A DNA stretch of 64,000 nucleotides from Parachaetomium inaequale (Eukaryota > Ascomycota > Sordariomycetes > Sordariales > Chaetomiaceae): assembly GCA_033296685.1 (NCBI GenBank), contig MU854460.1, positions 21,968-85,967 of the forward strand, read 5' to 3'. Below the pieces are notes generated by a model. That model ran no database searches. It worked only from the letters and a program-made list of their open reading frames with translations, and was not told where the DNA came from. Shown piece by piece: positions 21,675 to 32,897 of the stretch. The number at the start of each line of letters is the position of its first letter. The stretch's first letter is position 1. The position numbers and the translations under genes are program-made.

Positions 21675-23402
21675 CTACAGCTTGCAACCCACGCCGCCTT
21701 CGTCCGCCGTCTTCAATCGGCAGAAGCACGACGACGCAACCTTGATGTCGGCGCCTGCCGCCGCGAGCGCCAGCTGCTTGCGGATGATGCCGGCCTCGGC
21801 GGTGCGCCCCAGACGCAGGAGGCACTCGTGGTAGCCGTGGAGGGCCCAGATGTTGCTGGGGTGCTGGTGCGCTCGGGCGAGGCCTTCGCTCAGGCCAAGG
21901 TCCTCGGCGTACACCTTGGCCGCCTCGTCGATGTGGCCCTGCTCGAGGAGCAGCGCAGCATAAGCGTGGCGTGTGGGGAGCATCCAGCCCCAGGGCTCCG
22001 AGTAAAGCAGCGCGTCATCTCGCTGGATCGCGAGGCGCATGCTCGCAAAGGCGACCTCGTAGTTGCCTCGCCGGTACTCAATCTCGCCGTCCAGCATGGC
22101 TGTCGCAACCGCAAGCTCGTCGACGACCTTGTTGGGGAAGTCAAGCCGGGACGGCGGCACACGCTTTACGGCCTCCCTGAACATCTCCCGCTCCCGATCT
22201 GCCTTCTCAATGTCGTTGGTGGCTGCGTGCGCGATGCCCTTGCCGTAGTGCGTCATGGCGACGGTGACGCAGTAGAGCTGCTTGTTGTCCGGGACCGGCA
22301 GCCTCTTCAGCTCCTCCCACATGCCGAACCGGATGAGCACGTGGACGCGGACCGATTTAAAGAACTCCAGCCAGCTCGCCATAGGTGGCGAGTCTACCAG
22401 CAGCATGTCCTCGGTGATGGTCGCCTCCATGCGCGTGGTCGCTTCCAGTGCGGCATGTGCTTGGCCCGCCATCATAGCCGCGTAGATGAGCGAATGGTAG
22501 TTGTGCATCCTGTAGAAGGAATAAAAGTTCCTGCCGCCCTCGCGGGCGTAGTACTTGTCGTCGGCGATGGTGGCGTTGAGGTTGCCGTGAAGCGCTCGCC
22601 GATAGTCCCCGATCAGTATGTCGATGTGGCTGGGCATGTGGTGCATGTGCCCAGCATCAGGGACCAGATGGCGCAAATAGTCGGCCGCCTTGACGCCCTT
22701 TTCTGGCGTCTTGGACATCTCGACGAGGTGGATGTACATGTGGAGGACGCCTGGGTGATGTCTCGCCTCGGGGAGCGCCAAACCGCGTTCGAGAATGCCG
22801 TGAATCTCCAAGACGGGCGTCTCAAGCCTGGGCTCGCCCGTTTGCGCGTGGTAGAGCTTCCAAGGTGCCGTATTCATCAGCGCATCTGCCGTGAGGGCCG
22901 TGACGTCCAAGTCCAGCTCGCCAAACCGCTTGTCGACCTCCCGCATAGCATCCGCGTATGCGAGGACGGATGGGGTGAAGTCTGTAGGTGCTTCCGCCGA
23001 GGGGAAACGGCGCCTGAGGGCGTTGATGAGGGCCTGTTCCACAGGCGTCGCCGCAGGGGAAAGCTGCCTCGCCTTCTGCGAATACTCGTAGCATTTTGCT
23101 AGCGAAGTCGAGAGATCCTTCTTGTCAAAGGCCAGCCAGACCTTGTTGTAGTTGGGGCCGCTTGCGAATGCAGCGCCCCAGTAGCCCATAGCGCACCTGG
23201 GGTCGTGAGCAATCACCTGTTCGAAGCAGGCGGCCGCCTCCCTGTGGTTGAAGGAGTAGACCCAGTTCAGCCCTCGGTTGAACCAGATCTGAGCATCTTG
23301 ATTCTGGGTGGTGATCGTTCGCGAGTGCCGTCCAAGATCGTAGTAAGGCTCGCTGGCTGGGACCCTCCCCGCGGTTTCCAATGAAAGGGGATTGGCGGTC
23401 AT
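21675..23402 (-). CDS. TPR-like repeat protein, intronless
   Basis: 575 aa in one exon. The frame extends upstream to a GTG at 23480, but ATG 23402 is the first ATG. Helical repeats resembling TPRs run along the length: AQIWFNRGLNWVYSFNHREA, then AYADAMREVDKRFGELDLDV, GNYEVAFASMRLAIQ, and HIDEAAKVYAEDLGLSEGLA. The centre carries a His-rich GHMHHMPSHIDILIGDY and LHMYIHLVEM, conserved in a group of mostly bacterial TPR proteins of unknown role; metal binding is possible. No signal peptide. The lack of introns, when almost every neighbour has them, and the bacterial-looking family make horizontal transfer a reasonable hypothesis. GC content is like its neighbours, so any transfer would be old. 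Confidence 0.85.
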   Translation of the reverse strand: MTANPLSLETAGRVPASEPYYDLGRHSRTITTQNQDAQIWFNRGLNWVYSFNHREAAACFEQVIAHDPRCAMGYWGAAFASGPNYNKVWLAFDKKDLSTSLAKCYEYSQKARQLSPAATPVEQALINALRRRFPSAEAPTDFTPSVLAYADAMREVDKRFGELDLDVTALTADALMNTAPWKLYHAQTGEPRLETPVLEIHGILERGLALPEARHHPGVLHMYIHLVEMSKTPEKGVKAADYLRHLVPDAGHMHHMPSHIDILIGDYRRALHGNLNATIADDKYYAREGGRNFYSFYRMHNYHSLIYAAMMAGQAHAALEATTRMEATITEDMLLVDSPPMASWLEFFKSVRVHVLIRFGMWEELKRLPVPDNKQLYCVTVAMTHYGKGIAHAATNDIEKADREREMFREAVKRVPPSRLDFPNKVVDELAVATAMLDGEIEYRRGNYEVAFASMRLAIQRDDALLYSEPWGWMLPTRHAYAALLLEQGHIDEAAKVYAEDLGLSEGLARAHQHPSNIWALHGYHECLLRLGRTAEAGIIRKQLALAAAGADIKVASSCFCRLKTADEGGVGCKL

Positions 23403-24949
23403 TGTGAAAAGGGGTCGACTGCGGATACGGTAGCTCGGGTCATGGAAAGAGGCGCGGCGAAACCATGAAAACGGAATCACAGGATTTATGATGATTTGGA
23501 AAGTTCAGGTGGGAAGTTGTGTCTGGGTTTGGGGGTGATGGTGAATAACAAAAGTCGGTGGTGGGAAATTAGTAGTTATTATGAATTAAAATGCACGAGG
23601 TGTGTTGTGTTGATCAGATGCCCAAAATGTGGCGGTTTCTTGGCTGCTACTAGCTGCATCTCAGGGTTAGTCAGGGGCCAGGGTTATGTGTGGTCAAGAG
23701 TACCCGAAGACACGGAGACTTTTCAGAAGTTCCGAACACTTCATAAATCATCGAGGATAAACCGACTATCACTTAAGTCCCCTCTAGGCGCCGGGAGTTG
23801 CGAAGAGAGAAAAACTGGAAAGAAACAGGAGAAAGCTTGAGGCAGATCCCCCCGCCTATTCCAACTTTCATTCTCGGCCGCAAGGATTGGAGCATTCAAA
23901 TAGTTAAGGTTACCTAACATGCAGCTGCTGGTCCCTAAGCAAACCCATCCACTTGTCGTGGACAGATAGTACCTCCAGCTGTCCTGTATCCCTCGCCCTT
24001 CCCCGCATATGGCTCAAGTACGGTCGATTCGCGAGTAGTTCGCCGGAGTGCCTAGAGCGCATGGGTACCAATTATTGCATGAGGATAGTGGGCGCCTCAA
24101 TGTTGAGATTGGACGAAGCCGCGCCTAGGAAATCGAGGATGGCGTAGACTAGGTATAGTAAGTACCTACACGTTTTCAACATCAGTTACACGGATGAGAG
24201 TTAATGGGGAAACGTCCTGTCAACGGTATTCCAAAAGGGAGCATACCTATTGCGCTCACTGGGCTTGTTTTCTACCATTGTGTCGCGGCTTCGTGGAAAA
24301 CACAAATGAGAGGTAGCATGGTGCGTGACCGTTGTTTGATATGTTCAGAGCGTGGAGGCATTGCAGCTTATATATACCTCGAGGCTTCGCCCCCTGGCCT
24401 TGTCGATGTTCCGGCGAACAGACGTACCTAGTATCTGTCTCCCTTTCCCTATGATTGGTGTGGCGAGGAGGTGTCCACTTCGAAAAGTTTGCTGGTTTTT
24501 TTCACTACTGGTTGGTGGAGATTTGTTTCCTGTTAGTAGCACTGAACGGTTGTAAGTAGGTGACGTGCTTAGTTGTCCTATGCTTGAAACGCTCGAAGAG
24601 GAAAGGAAACAGACATCACTTCGAAGACTGCTAGTGTATTGTACACTACATAGATCATGTCTACGTACTATACTGAAGGCTTGGGCGCCTCCGTTCAGCA
24701 AGCGGCGGACAAAGAAAACCCAGGTATCCACCATCAAACCTGGACTCCGAGAAATTCAATATTTACATGGATTCCTGCGGACAATGCTCGGGAACTTGTT
24801 TTGCTCCCGTCTGGCATAGAATTTTGCGACATCAGCCTCCGGGTTTCTACCAACCGCTTTACTTCTCTCACGTTTCGCCCCGCAGCCTTTTCAAACGGGG
24901 CTCTCCCTCTTCGGCTTATTCTCTCACGACCCTGCCTGCTCTACGCCCC
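23403..24949. other. Intergenic, divergent promoters
   Basis: Between the TPR gene and the MFS gene. AT-richer in parts, with TATATATA at 24369-24376 about 575 bp before the transporter start. No supported gene. Confidence 0.45.
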
Positions 24950-26628
24950 ATGACGGGGGTAATGCGAGATATGGAAAACGATGCCGGGGTATCGGAGCTC
25001 AAAGATACGACGACGAAGCTCCCCAATGGCGGGTACGGCTGGATAATCGTCGTCGTCGCTGTTGCTATGAATGCCGTCACTTGGGGTATGCTACGACCCA
25101 GTGATTTCTGTCCCTTGGTTAAAAATCAAGGCTAACGCTTTTCGTGAGGCATGAACATGACAATCGGAGTCTATGTGTCATTCTTTGTTCAAGATACGTA
25201 TCTCTCTGGCGGCAGTCCGCTACGGTACTCCTTCATTGGTGGCCTTTCTGTTGGAGTTGCTCTCGCCGCCGCGCCGCTCGGAAACCTCCTGATCAGACAC
25301 TTCGGGTTTCGGGTTCCTATTTTGCTCGGTCCGTTTCGCCGGCCCCAGCGAGGAGGCATGAACGCTGACAATGCAAGCTAGGCACGCTCTGTGTGACATT
25401 GGGCCAATGCCTCGCTGGGATCTCGACGAGGTTTGCCGCCTATCTTGTCTGTCAGGGGCTGGTTTTCGGATTTGGTATGTGACGAGTGTGAAAACAGTGA
25501 TGGCTTGGAAAGATTCTAATATGTCTAGGCCTTGGTATTGTAAGCAAACCTCCTCGTCCCATCCTCGACTCCTCGATCTCTGCGGACCTGACTGTGCACA
25601 TACTTACATATTCGGATAGGTCTTTGCAACCTCCCAGCCCCTTCTAGCACAATGGTTTGACAAACGATTGAGTCTTGCATCGGTTTGTTGTCCCCCGACT
25701 CATGCCATCGTGGTCAGTTCAGGCAGTCCATTAACTCGAACATAGGGTCTGGCTATGGGCGGAGCTGGTGCAGGGGGCTTGATCCTGTCTAACACAACAC
25801 GCGTCCTTGTTGAGAAGCTTTCCATAAGCCAGTCGCTCTACATCAACGGCGGCATATCGGCGGCCGTCATGCTACCATGTGTCTTTCTCGTAAGAAAGGG
25901 GCCCGCCGACATTGGCATCAAATCGGTGTCGTTGCAACTGCAATGGCTCTATCATCCCGCGTTTGTCTGGGTATGGATTTGGGGAAGCCTGGCTGGTAGG
26001 AATCATATCCCCCTTCACCAAGGATTCTGTTTATGCCCGCTCGCTGACCCTCTGCTATACAGTCATGGGTTACTTCATTGCCCTCTATTCCGTTGCGTCA
26101 TATGCCACGGACGGCATTGGCCTGTCGCAAACCGAGGCGGCTGCTGTGCAGTCCCTGATGGCCAGCGGCCTGATGATCGGGCGCCCCCTGACGGGATTTG
26201 CGTTGGAGCTGGGCGGTCGGCTGAACATTGCTCTTCTCGCCAACGTCATCGCGGGGATAACCTGCTGGGCGCTGTGGCTGCCTGCTCGGTCGTTCCCCCT
26301 CTTGGCTGCCTTTGCCTTTCTGCACGGGTGCACTGCCGGGTCCGTCTGGAGCGCAGTTTTGCCCGTGGCCGCCCAGGTCGTTGGCCCGTCGCATCTGGGT
26401 CCGGCGCTGGCGATGTTCTGGCTCGTCGCAGCCGCGCCGGCAGCAGTGTCAAGTGGTTTGGCCCACATGCTGTTGGACTACTCGAGGGAGGCTCTGGGCA
26501 AGCAGGGTGCCGAGGCGTATGCAATCTCTATCGTCTTCTGCGGCGGCCTGTACTTTGTGTCCGGCCTCAGTCTGTACGGCGCCAAGGTGTACTCCCAGCA
26601 ATCATTTCGCGTCTGGACGAAGGTTTAG
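24950..26628 (+). CDS. MFS monocarboxylate-type transporter
   Basis: Plasma-membrane permease of the fungal MCT/MCH group, 432 aa with about 12 membrane segments. Seven exons: 24950-25085, 25149-25328, 25382-25474, 25529-25539, 25620-25682, 25746-25995, 26063-26628. The N-terminus has the family signature YGWIIVVVAV. Then come GVYVSFFVQDTY, PLGNLLIRHFGFR, QPLLAQWFDKRLSLA with GLAMGGAGAGGL, and in the second half SLMASGLMIGRPLTGFALEL. Exon 4 is only 11 bp (GCCTTGGTATT). Exon 3 ends in phase 1 and exon 5 begins in phase 0, so the frame requires it, and it yields the expected GFGLGI in a membrane helix. Substrate cannot be read from the sequence; monocarboxylates or riboflavin are known for relatives. 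Confidence 0.92.
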
Positions 26629-27023
26629 GAGTGTAATATGAGACAGAGGACGTGGTCCAGGGATCAGGGGGTGAACATGGGGAGAGCTGGAGGTCAAACG
26701 CCGATGGATAAAGTGCCGGATAGCCGACCTTTTGTCACGATATTTGGCATAAAACTATTGGGAGGACAAGACCTGCTGAACAAAAGGTTTCATCTTGTCG
26801 CTCTTTTAGCACTTGCTTGCTGGTGAGTGTTGGCGGTGAAGTTTGAACTCTGGAGAACTTGATGGTTGCTTGGCGCCAAGCACCAAGGGTCCACGACGGC
26901 AATGACGTCAGTAGTTCTGTTCCTGGTCCAGGGTGCAGCATCACCATCGGAACTTGGCCAGCTTAAAGATCCGGCCGATTTGACTGCGAGGGAGAGCATC
27001 CGACGTGAACAAGCAAAGCCGCC
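26629..27023. other. Intergenic
   Basis: Short spacer between two plus-strand genes. Nothing recognised. Confidence 0.5.
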
Positions 27024-28680
27024 ATGAACCATGTATTCGGGCGACTCCAGCGCCGGCTGATACAGGGTTCGCCGAGCTGGCGGGTTCCAACACGCTGCCG
27101 GCTCGAGACACAGTTCGCGCATCGCCAGTTGCGGCCTGGGATATTCGCAGGGCAGCCAGCAAGGAGCGCTTCGACTGTGAAACCCGACGAGACCGAGCCC
27201 GAAGCCAAGGCTAAGAAGCTGGACCAAAAGGTGTTGGACGAGCAGGAACAAGAGGTGAGGGCCAGGCAGAACCAAGTCAAACGGCCATGGCATCGACAAG
27301 GAGCGGACGACCCACCGGTGGAGAAGGGTGCAAAGGAGGTTGCGCCGGTAACAGAAGGTTGGTACCGCCAACCCCCTTCACCCCTCTGTATCAAGGCTTC
27401 CGGGAGCCGTTGCTGACACGCGCTGTCCAGGCAAACTCCTGACGACCCCGACGCGGCTGCTGAAGCTCATCCTCCCGCTGCCCATCGCAATCGAAAAAGA
27501 CCGCGACAATAATAGTAAGCACGATTATGGGCGGTCCATCTCGCCCAACGACAGTATCCAGCCGCTGGCGTTGCTTGTCCACCCTCAGCAGCCCCTGTCG
27601 TATGTCGAGCGGTTGATCCAAGCAGAGATCCCGCCCATGATGGAAGACGGCAAGGAGAAGGTACCCAGTGTATACTTTCGCGCCGAGGACACCGCGCACG
27701 GGGACAGCAAGCCGACGACGAGGTCTGAGGCGAGGCACAGAGACGAAGAGAGCGAGAGCGAGTCACGGACGGCGGGCCCGACACACGTCGAGTTGTATTC
27801 GGGCCTCGGCCACGAGGGTCCCGAGCGGCACGGGACGGATCAGAACTGGGTGCGCTGGAGCAACAGCACCGAGATGGGCGACTTCATCCGCGATGCCGCG
27901 CGGGGCCGGGAATTCGCTGTCGAGATCGAGGGGTACCACGCCGAGATGCGCGTCAGCGTGCCCTCCTTCAACGACCGGACCTACTACATGCGCGCCCAGC
28001 TGCGCAAGATGAGCCGGCAGATCGACGAGCTGTCGAGCATAAAGCGGGAGTGCGACCTGCTCGCGCACAGAGGCGCCAACCTGCTGGCGAAAGGGGGCTT
28101 CGCATTGCTGAGCGGGTGGTGGGGCGTCGTGTATTATGTTACTTTCCACACCGAGTTTGGCTGGTAGGTGTTCGCGGACGGCGTCGTGGGAGGATCGGGC
28201 CTTTAGTTGACTGACACGCGTGCCAGGGACCTCGTGGAACCGGTGACGTATCTCGCAGGCCTAACGACCATCATGGGCGGCTACCTGTGGTTCCTGTACA
28301 TCAGCAAGGACCTGAGCTACAAGGCGGCCATGAATGTGACGGTCTCGCGCCGCCAGAATGCCCTCTACGAGGCTCGCGGGTTTGACTACCACAAATGGCA
28401 GCAGCTCGTGCAGGAGGCCAACGCGCTTCGGCGCGAGATCAAGGTGGCGGCAGTCGAGTACGACGTCGACTGGGACGAGGCGAAGGAGGTCGGAGACGGC
28501 GTGAAGGAGGTCCTGACGGAGGAGCGGACCAAGGGAGGGGACAAGGCGCGGTCGTCGTCGAAGGAGAAGGACGAGGAGTATACCGAACAAGAGAGGAAGA
28601 AGAAGGGCGACTCGGAGTCGGAACGGTCGCCTGACCGGAGGAACGACACTGGCAAGCCGAGTCGTGACAGCAGGCGGTAG
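27024..28680 (+). CDS. mcu: Mitochondrial calcium uniporter (MCU)
   Basis: Pore subunit of the inner-membrane Ca2+ uniporter. Exons 27024-27357, 27431-28163 and 28227-28680, 506 aa. The N-terminus is Arg/Ser/Gln-rich with few acids (LQRRLIQGSPSWRVPTR), as expected for a matrix-targeting presequence. A matrix domain contains LLVHPQQPLSYVERLIQ and a long insert rich in Glu, Ser and Arg. Helix 1 is GGFALLSGWWGVVYYVTF. The selectivity motif spans an intron and reads WDLVEPVTYL (DxxE). Helix 2 is MGGYLWFLYISKDLSYKAA. The charged coiled-coil end is long and Lys/Glu/Ser-rich, typical of filamentous fungi. Introns are 27358-27430 and 28164-28226. Confidence 0.96.
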
Positions 28681-29281
28681 ATAATGAGGTGCCTACGATG
28701 CACCGCAACCGAGTATTGCAAGTCGAGGTGATGGCATCGACTTTCCTAGCAACTGGAATGTTTTTGGCAACCAGGGCCACTCTACAAAATCTTCGGGGCA
28801 CCTCAGCCAAGACCCAGGCGACCCCCCGCTAATTTTACGGGCTGGCCCGGTGTGATCCGCGGTTAGCGGGCCTCAGGGAGCTATGACCGTGTTCCACTGG
28901 GTGTTCCCGGACCACCACCTCGCAACCTGGAAATGACGCGCAAGTGCCCCTCACCTCATCGGATTTGTTACAAGGCCCTCCTCGGCAAGCGGGCTGTCGC
29001 TGCGACACAACATCACGCGATACCCTGTCGCCACAGCCGTTGGAGCCAACATGAAGCAGTCACCGCCGCCGCTCGAAGACCCGGCTCAGTCCGACAACCC
29101 CCGAATCGGTCCACTGCGCAACTTAACCTAACGCGACCACCAGTGACCACACAGGGATTAGCTGTTGCCCCGCCTTCCTCGCTGTACCCCGCGATTCTCG
29201 AGGCCGACGCTTGAAATGCTCTCCGTCTGAGCTCCCAGCCTCTTCCGTCTCGGCCACGACGTCACGCACGCCGCAACGCCA
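28681..29281. other. Intergenic
   Basis: Between MCU and the acyltransferase, both on the plus strand. No gene seen. Confidence 0.5.
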
Positions 29282-30904
29282 ATGGGCCCTCAAATCATCC
29301 ATCTGCCCGACGGGCAGCACTTCACCGTGACGCCTGTCTTTGCAGGCCTCTTCTTCAAGTCGAACGAGCTCAGCACGCACAACAATGCCTTCCCGATCGG
29401 CTGGACCATCGTGATCCACACCGAGGACGGCACCGACGACGACGAGGGCGCGTCTAGCACGGCCCCGGGCCAGGGCGCCGCCGGAGGGAGCCCCGGCTCC
29501 GACAAGAAACCGCACCTCCACTCCTTCACGAGCCCGACGCTACAGAACGACAGCCTGTTCATCTCGTCCGTCTCGAATCCCTCGACCTCCGACTTCAAAC
29601 CTGCGTCGAGCCCCACGCGCCAGATCGCCATGATGCTCTGGGTCACGCTCTACTGGTACTTCCACCAGCCGCCGCCGCCCACGACCCTGACGACCGAAGC
29701 GTCCAGGTCGACCCCGAGTACCGGCAAACCGCGGGGCGAGTGGAGGGTGCACATCAAGAGAGACGGCATGCTGCGTGGCCGGAACCTGATACCGAAGCTG
29801 GAGCGCATGGGGCTAGTCGCAACCTTCAACTCGGCCGTGGGAACGGCGCTGGTGGATACCGACGACATGTGGGCGAACATGTTCGTCACGCAGAGGATGT
29901 TCTGGCAGATCCCCGGGCGCTTGTTCCTTTTTACGCTTCAGCCCGGCAGCAAAAACGGCCACCCCTACCCCAGATCGCCAGCCCCGAGCCGGCCAGTCTC
30001 GCCCATGCCGGGCGAGTACGCGGCGATCCAGCCCCAACTCGCCATCTACGAGGCGGGCGACCTCCCCGGCGCGGCGCCGCCCGCCTCCCTCACCAGCGTC
30101 CCCTCGTTCCCCATCAGCCCCTTCTTCAGCGCATCCCACCTGCCGACCTACTACCCGCCGCCGCCGCTGCAGTACACCATCACCAACCACGTGCGCCACC
30201 CGCTGCGCCCGAAGCCGCCGCGCATGGGCGAGGTCTTTTACACGCGCTTCGTGCCATCGGTGGGGCAGTTCCTGTCCTTCCGCGTCGCCTCCGTCTCGCC
30301 CAAGCCCGTCCCCTACATGGGCCCCGTTGGGCCCGCGCCGCCGGCGCAGTCGTCGAATCTCCTGGCCATGACCGACTCGGCGCTGCTCGAGGCGTGGCAC
30401 GCCAACCCGCGCGTGTCCAACTTCTGGGGCGCGTACGCGCCCTCGTCGCTGACCAATGCCCTGCAGAGCCGCCACAGCTTCCCGGCCATCGGGTTGTGGG
30501 ACGGTGTGCCGTTTGGGTATTTTGAGCTATACTGGGTGAAAGAGGACCTGCTGGGGCGGTATGCCGGGCCGGCGGTCGACGATTGGGATAGGGGGTGCCA
30601 CGTGCTGATCGGAGAGGAGTGGGCACGCGGGCGGGTGCAGAGCTGGTTGACCAGCCTGGTGCATTGGCTGTTCTGTGCCGATTACCGGACCATGAGTATC
30701 TGTCTGGAGCCGAGGGTGGATAATGCGAGGTGAGTGATTCGACGGCGGTGATTGCTAAGGACTGTGAGTGCTAACAGAGCGAGCAGGTTCATCCACCACC
30801 TGGAATACGCCGGGTTTACGAAGGAAAAGGAGATTACGTTCCCCCACAAGCAGGCGTGGTTTGGGAGGCTCAGGAGAGAGAGCTGGGATGGCCCAGCCTT
30901 GTAA
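29282..30904 (+). CDS. sidL: SidL/SidF-type siderophore N-acyltransferase
   Basis: GNAT-fold enzyme of the siderophore acetylase group that acylates N5-hydroxyornithine. SidL acetylates it for ferricrocin in the cytosol; SidF adds anhydromevalonyl for fusarinines in peroxisomes. Exons 29282-30729 and 30787-30904, intron 30730-30786, 521 aa. The N-terminal half is divergent (FTVTPVFAGLFFKSNELS). The C-terminal catalytic half has RVSNFWGAYAPSSLTNALQ, IGLWDGVPFGYFELYWVKED, the acetyl-CoA loop CHVLIGEEWARGRVQSW, MSICLEPRVDNARFIHHLEY and TFPHKQAWFGRL. The C-terminus (DGPAL) has no PTS1 peroxisome signal, which favours SidL over SidF. No other siderophore gene is in the window. Its stop is only 37 bp from the stop of the convergent gene at 30942. 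Confidence 0.88.
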
Positions 30905-30941
30905 TACTTAAATACTGTTCAACTGGATATTTGTGACCGGG

Positions 30942-32897
30942 TCAATACTCGTAGTCCTGCCCCTCATCGTCATCTTCCCCCATGACCCCATATTGATGGT
31001 CGTCGTCTTCGTCATCTAAGACCTCGTTGGCCTCTTCGTCGTCCTGGAAGTCGGCATAATCTCGAGCATCGTAGTCGTCGCCTGCCCTCTCCTCTACCTC
31101 AGAATCCTCATCGTCGGACGGGGGGGTGGGGTTCCTCTCCCGATGCAGTTGTAATTTCTCGGCGAGGGAGAGTGGTTTGGCGACGGCAGCGCCCCCGTCG
31201 GATTCCTCATCCTCCTCTTCGGAGCTGGAGATGCTGGACCAGTCAGCTCGTCCGTCTTGGACATCGCCGGTGTTGCCGTTGCCGTTCTCGCTGTCCTCGT
31301 CGTCTTCATCCTCAGAAATCACAGCCCGGGCTCGGCGATTCGCGCGCATCTTCTGTTGCTCGTCTTCTTCGTCGTCGCTGGACAGCACAATAGGACGGCT
31401 GCGAGTGTCGGTGCGCGCTCTCTTCCGAGGGCCGCCGTCTTCTGAGTCATCGTCCGAGTCGGATTCTACCACACGCCCCCTTGGGCGCTTCAACCTTGAG
31501 GGACGAGCGGCTGGCCGATCGGATTCGTGGGCGGACTCATCGGATCCCTGGAGAGTTGCCGACGACTGCTCCGGGCTGGAAAATCTGGCAATGTTTTCGT
31601 CGTCGTCGCCTGTGAGATTGATAGCCCCATCTAAGCCACTCGGGCGGGGTGACCCCGATAGAACTGACGAGCCTTCCTCGCCAGCCTCCTCGCCTTGGCT
31701 GCTATGATCATCGTCATCCAATACAATCAGATGCTCGTCCTCTGAGCTTAGACTGTCGTCGTTGATGACGGAGTCGTCAATCCCCTCGCTTTCATACTCA
31801 TCCGGTTCCTCGTCGTCTTCCTCGTCGGACGATTCCCACTCTATGGCCCCTTGGCCGTCCCAAGTCCGCAAATCATCGAATCGACGCAAGCCAGACTCCC
31901 ACAAGAAGTGGACCATGGGCCAAATGGGCGCACCGTTGAAGGTCACTTCCTTGAAGTCGATTACGACGAGATCTTCGCGGTTCTGGAGATCACCTGCCAG
32001 TCCTCCTAGAGGGAGGTCCGCCTCAGCAAAAGCGCGGGGGTTTTCGATGTCGGGCCAGCAGTAAAGGTGCTGACCGTCTTCGCCGACACCGGGCTGCTCC
32101 TCGAAGGTTGTGACTGAGTAGTGCTTGGCCAGGTCGGAGACGCACCAGCGCAGATGCTGCGGCTTGTGGTTTGTTGGGTGGGTGAGATAGTAGGCCGTCT
32201 CCAGGTTCTCGAAGGCCCCGAACATGGCAGAGGACCGGTCTCCGAGTCCATCGAGGGCGCCCAGGTCGACGGCCAGGTGACGGATGTGTTCGCCGAAGCC
32301 GGGGAGTGGGGGCATTTCCTCCATGTTCATCATCACGGTCTCTGTAGAGCCCAGCACAACGACGTCCCTCTCGGAGTCGAACCTGACGAAGCCGTGGCTA
32401 CCAAAGACAAGCGTGTCCGGGAAAGCCTTCAGCGCGAGCTCGCGGGTCTCGCGGTGAAGGGCCAGCATGGCGCGGGCGGGCCTGGTTTGCTGTTCCAGGA
32501 ACGGGCCCTCCCCAATTGTCACACTCGAAAAGCCATAATCATAATTGGCCTGGAACCAGAACACGTGCGACTTGGCAATGAGATCCGGGCAGAAAAACTC
32601 CCAGATGCGGTGGCGGAGCTCGAAGGGGAGGCGTTTGAACTGCGGGAAGAAATAATCCTCTGAGTAGGGCTCGATTCCGTCATGGTCCTGGTCGGCGTCG
32701 CTCTCGTCGGGGCCGGATCTTTCATCGTCCGAGTCGGCCGCCTCCAAGTCGAAGAAGCCGTTGGACTCGGGAGGGCTCTCGGAGCCCGAGCCCGACTCCA
32801 TGTCGTCGTCTGATCCCGGTCCCTCCGACCCGGGCTCATCGTCGCCGGATTGCGCAACAAGGTAGCCAATATGGTCTGATTCTTCCGAGTCCGACAT
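30942..32897 (-). CDS. 2EXR (F-box-like) domain protein with acidic tail
   Basis: 651 aa, single exon. ATG 32897 is the first ATG; the frame runs further upstream only from GTG 33035. Residues 1-80 are an Asp/Glu/Ser-rich stretch. The 2EXR domain follows: FFPQFKRLPFELRHRIWEFF, then later ALHRETRELALKAFP and VNVxxD-like patterns such as DSERDVVVLGS. This family is abundant in Sordariomycetes and its function is unknown. From about residue 390 the chain is extremely acidic and Ser-rich with KRPRGR and RKRART basic islands, which could be nuclear localisation signals. No F-box partner-binding evidence is available here. Convergent with, and 37 bp from, the acyltransferase. Confidence 0.87.
   Translation of the reverse strand: MSDSEESDHIGYLVAQSGDDEPGSEGPGSDDDMESGSGSESPPESNGFFDLEAADSDDERSGPDESDADQDHDGIEPYSEDYFFPQFKRLPFELRHRIWEFFCPDLIAKSHVFWFQANYDYGFSSVTIGEGPFLEQQTRPARAMLALHRETRELALKAFPDTLVFGSHGFVRFDSERDVVVLGSTETVMMNMEEMPPLPGFGEHIRHLAVDLGALDGLGDRSSAMFGAFENLETAYYLTHPTNHKPQHLRWCVSDLAKHYSVTTFEEQPGVGEDGQHLYCWPDIENPRAFAEADLPLGGLAGDLQNREDLVVIDFKEVTFNGAPIWPMVHFLWESGLRRFDDLRTWDGQGAIEWESSDEEDDEEPDEYESEGIDDSVINDDSLSSEDEHLIVLDDDDHSSQGEEAGEEGSSVLSGSPRPSGLDGAINLTGDDDENIARFSSPEQSSATLQGSDESAHESDRPAARPSRLKRPRGRVVESDSDDDSEDGGPRKRARTDTRSRPIVLSSDDEEDEQQKMRANRRARAVISEDEDDEDSENGNGNTGDVQDGRADWSSISSSEEEDEESDGGAAVAKPLSLAEKLQLHRERNPTPPSDDEDSEVEERAGDDYDARDYADFQDDEEANEVLDDEDDDHQYGVMGEDDDEGQDYEY

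Noticed and set aside
21828..23102. 424-codon plus-strand frame opposite the TPR gene
   Set aside because: Shadow of the TPR gene, which has coherent helical repeats.
29740..30626. Long frames on both strands within the SidL-like gene
   Set aside because: Pro/Ala/Arg-rich shadows of a GC-rich gene with a recognised product in the main frame.
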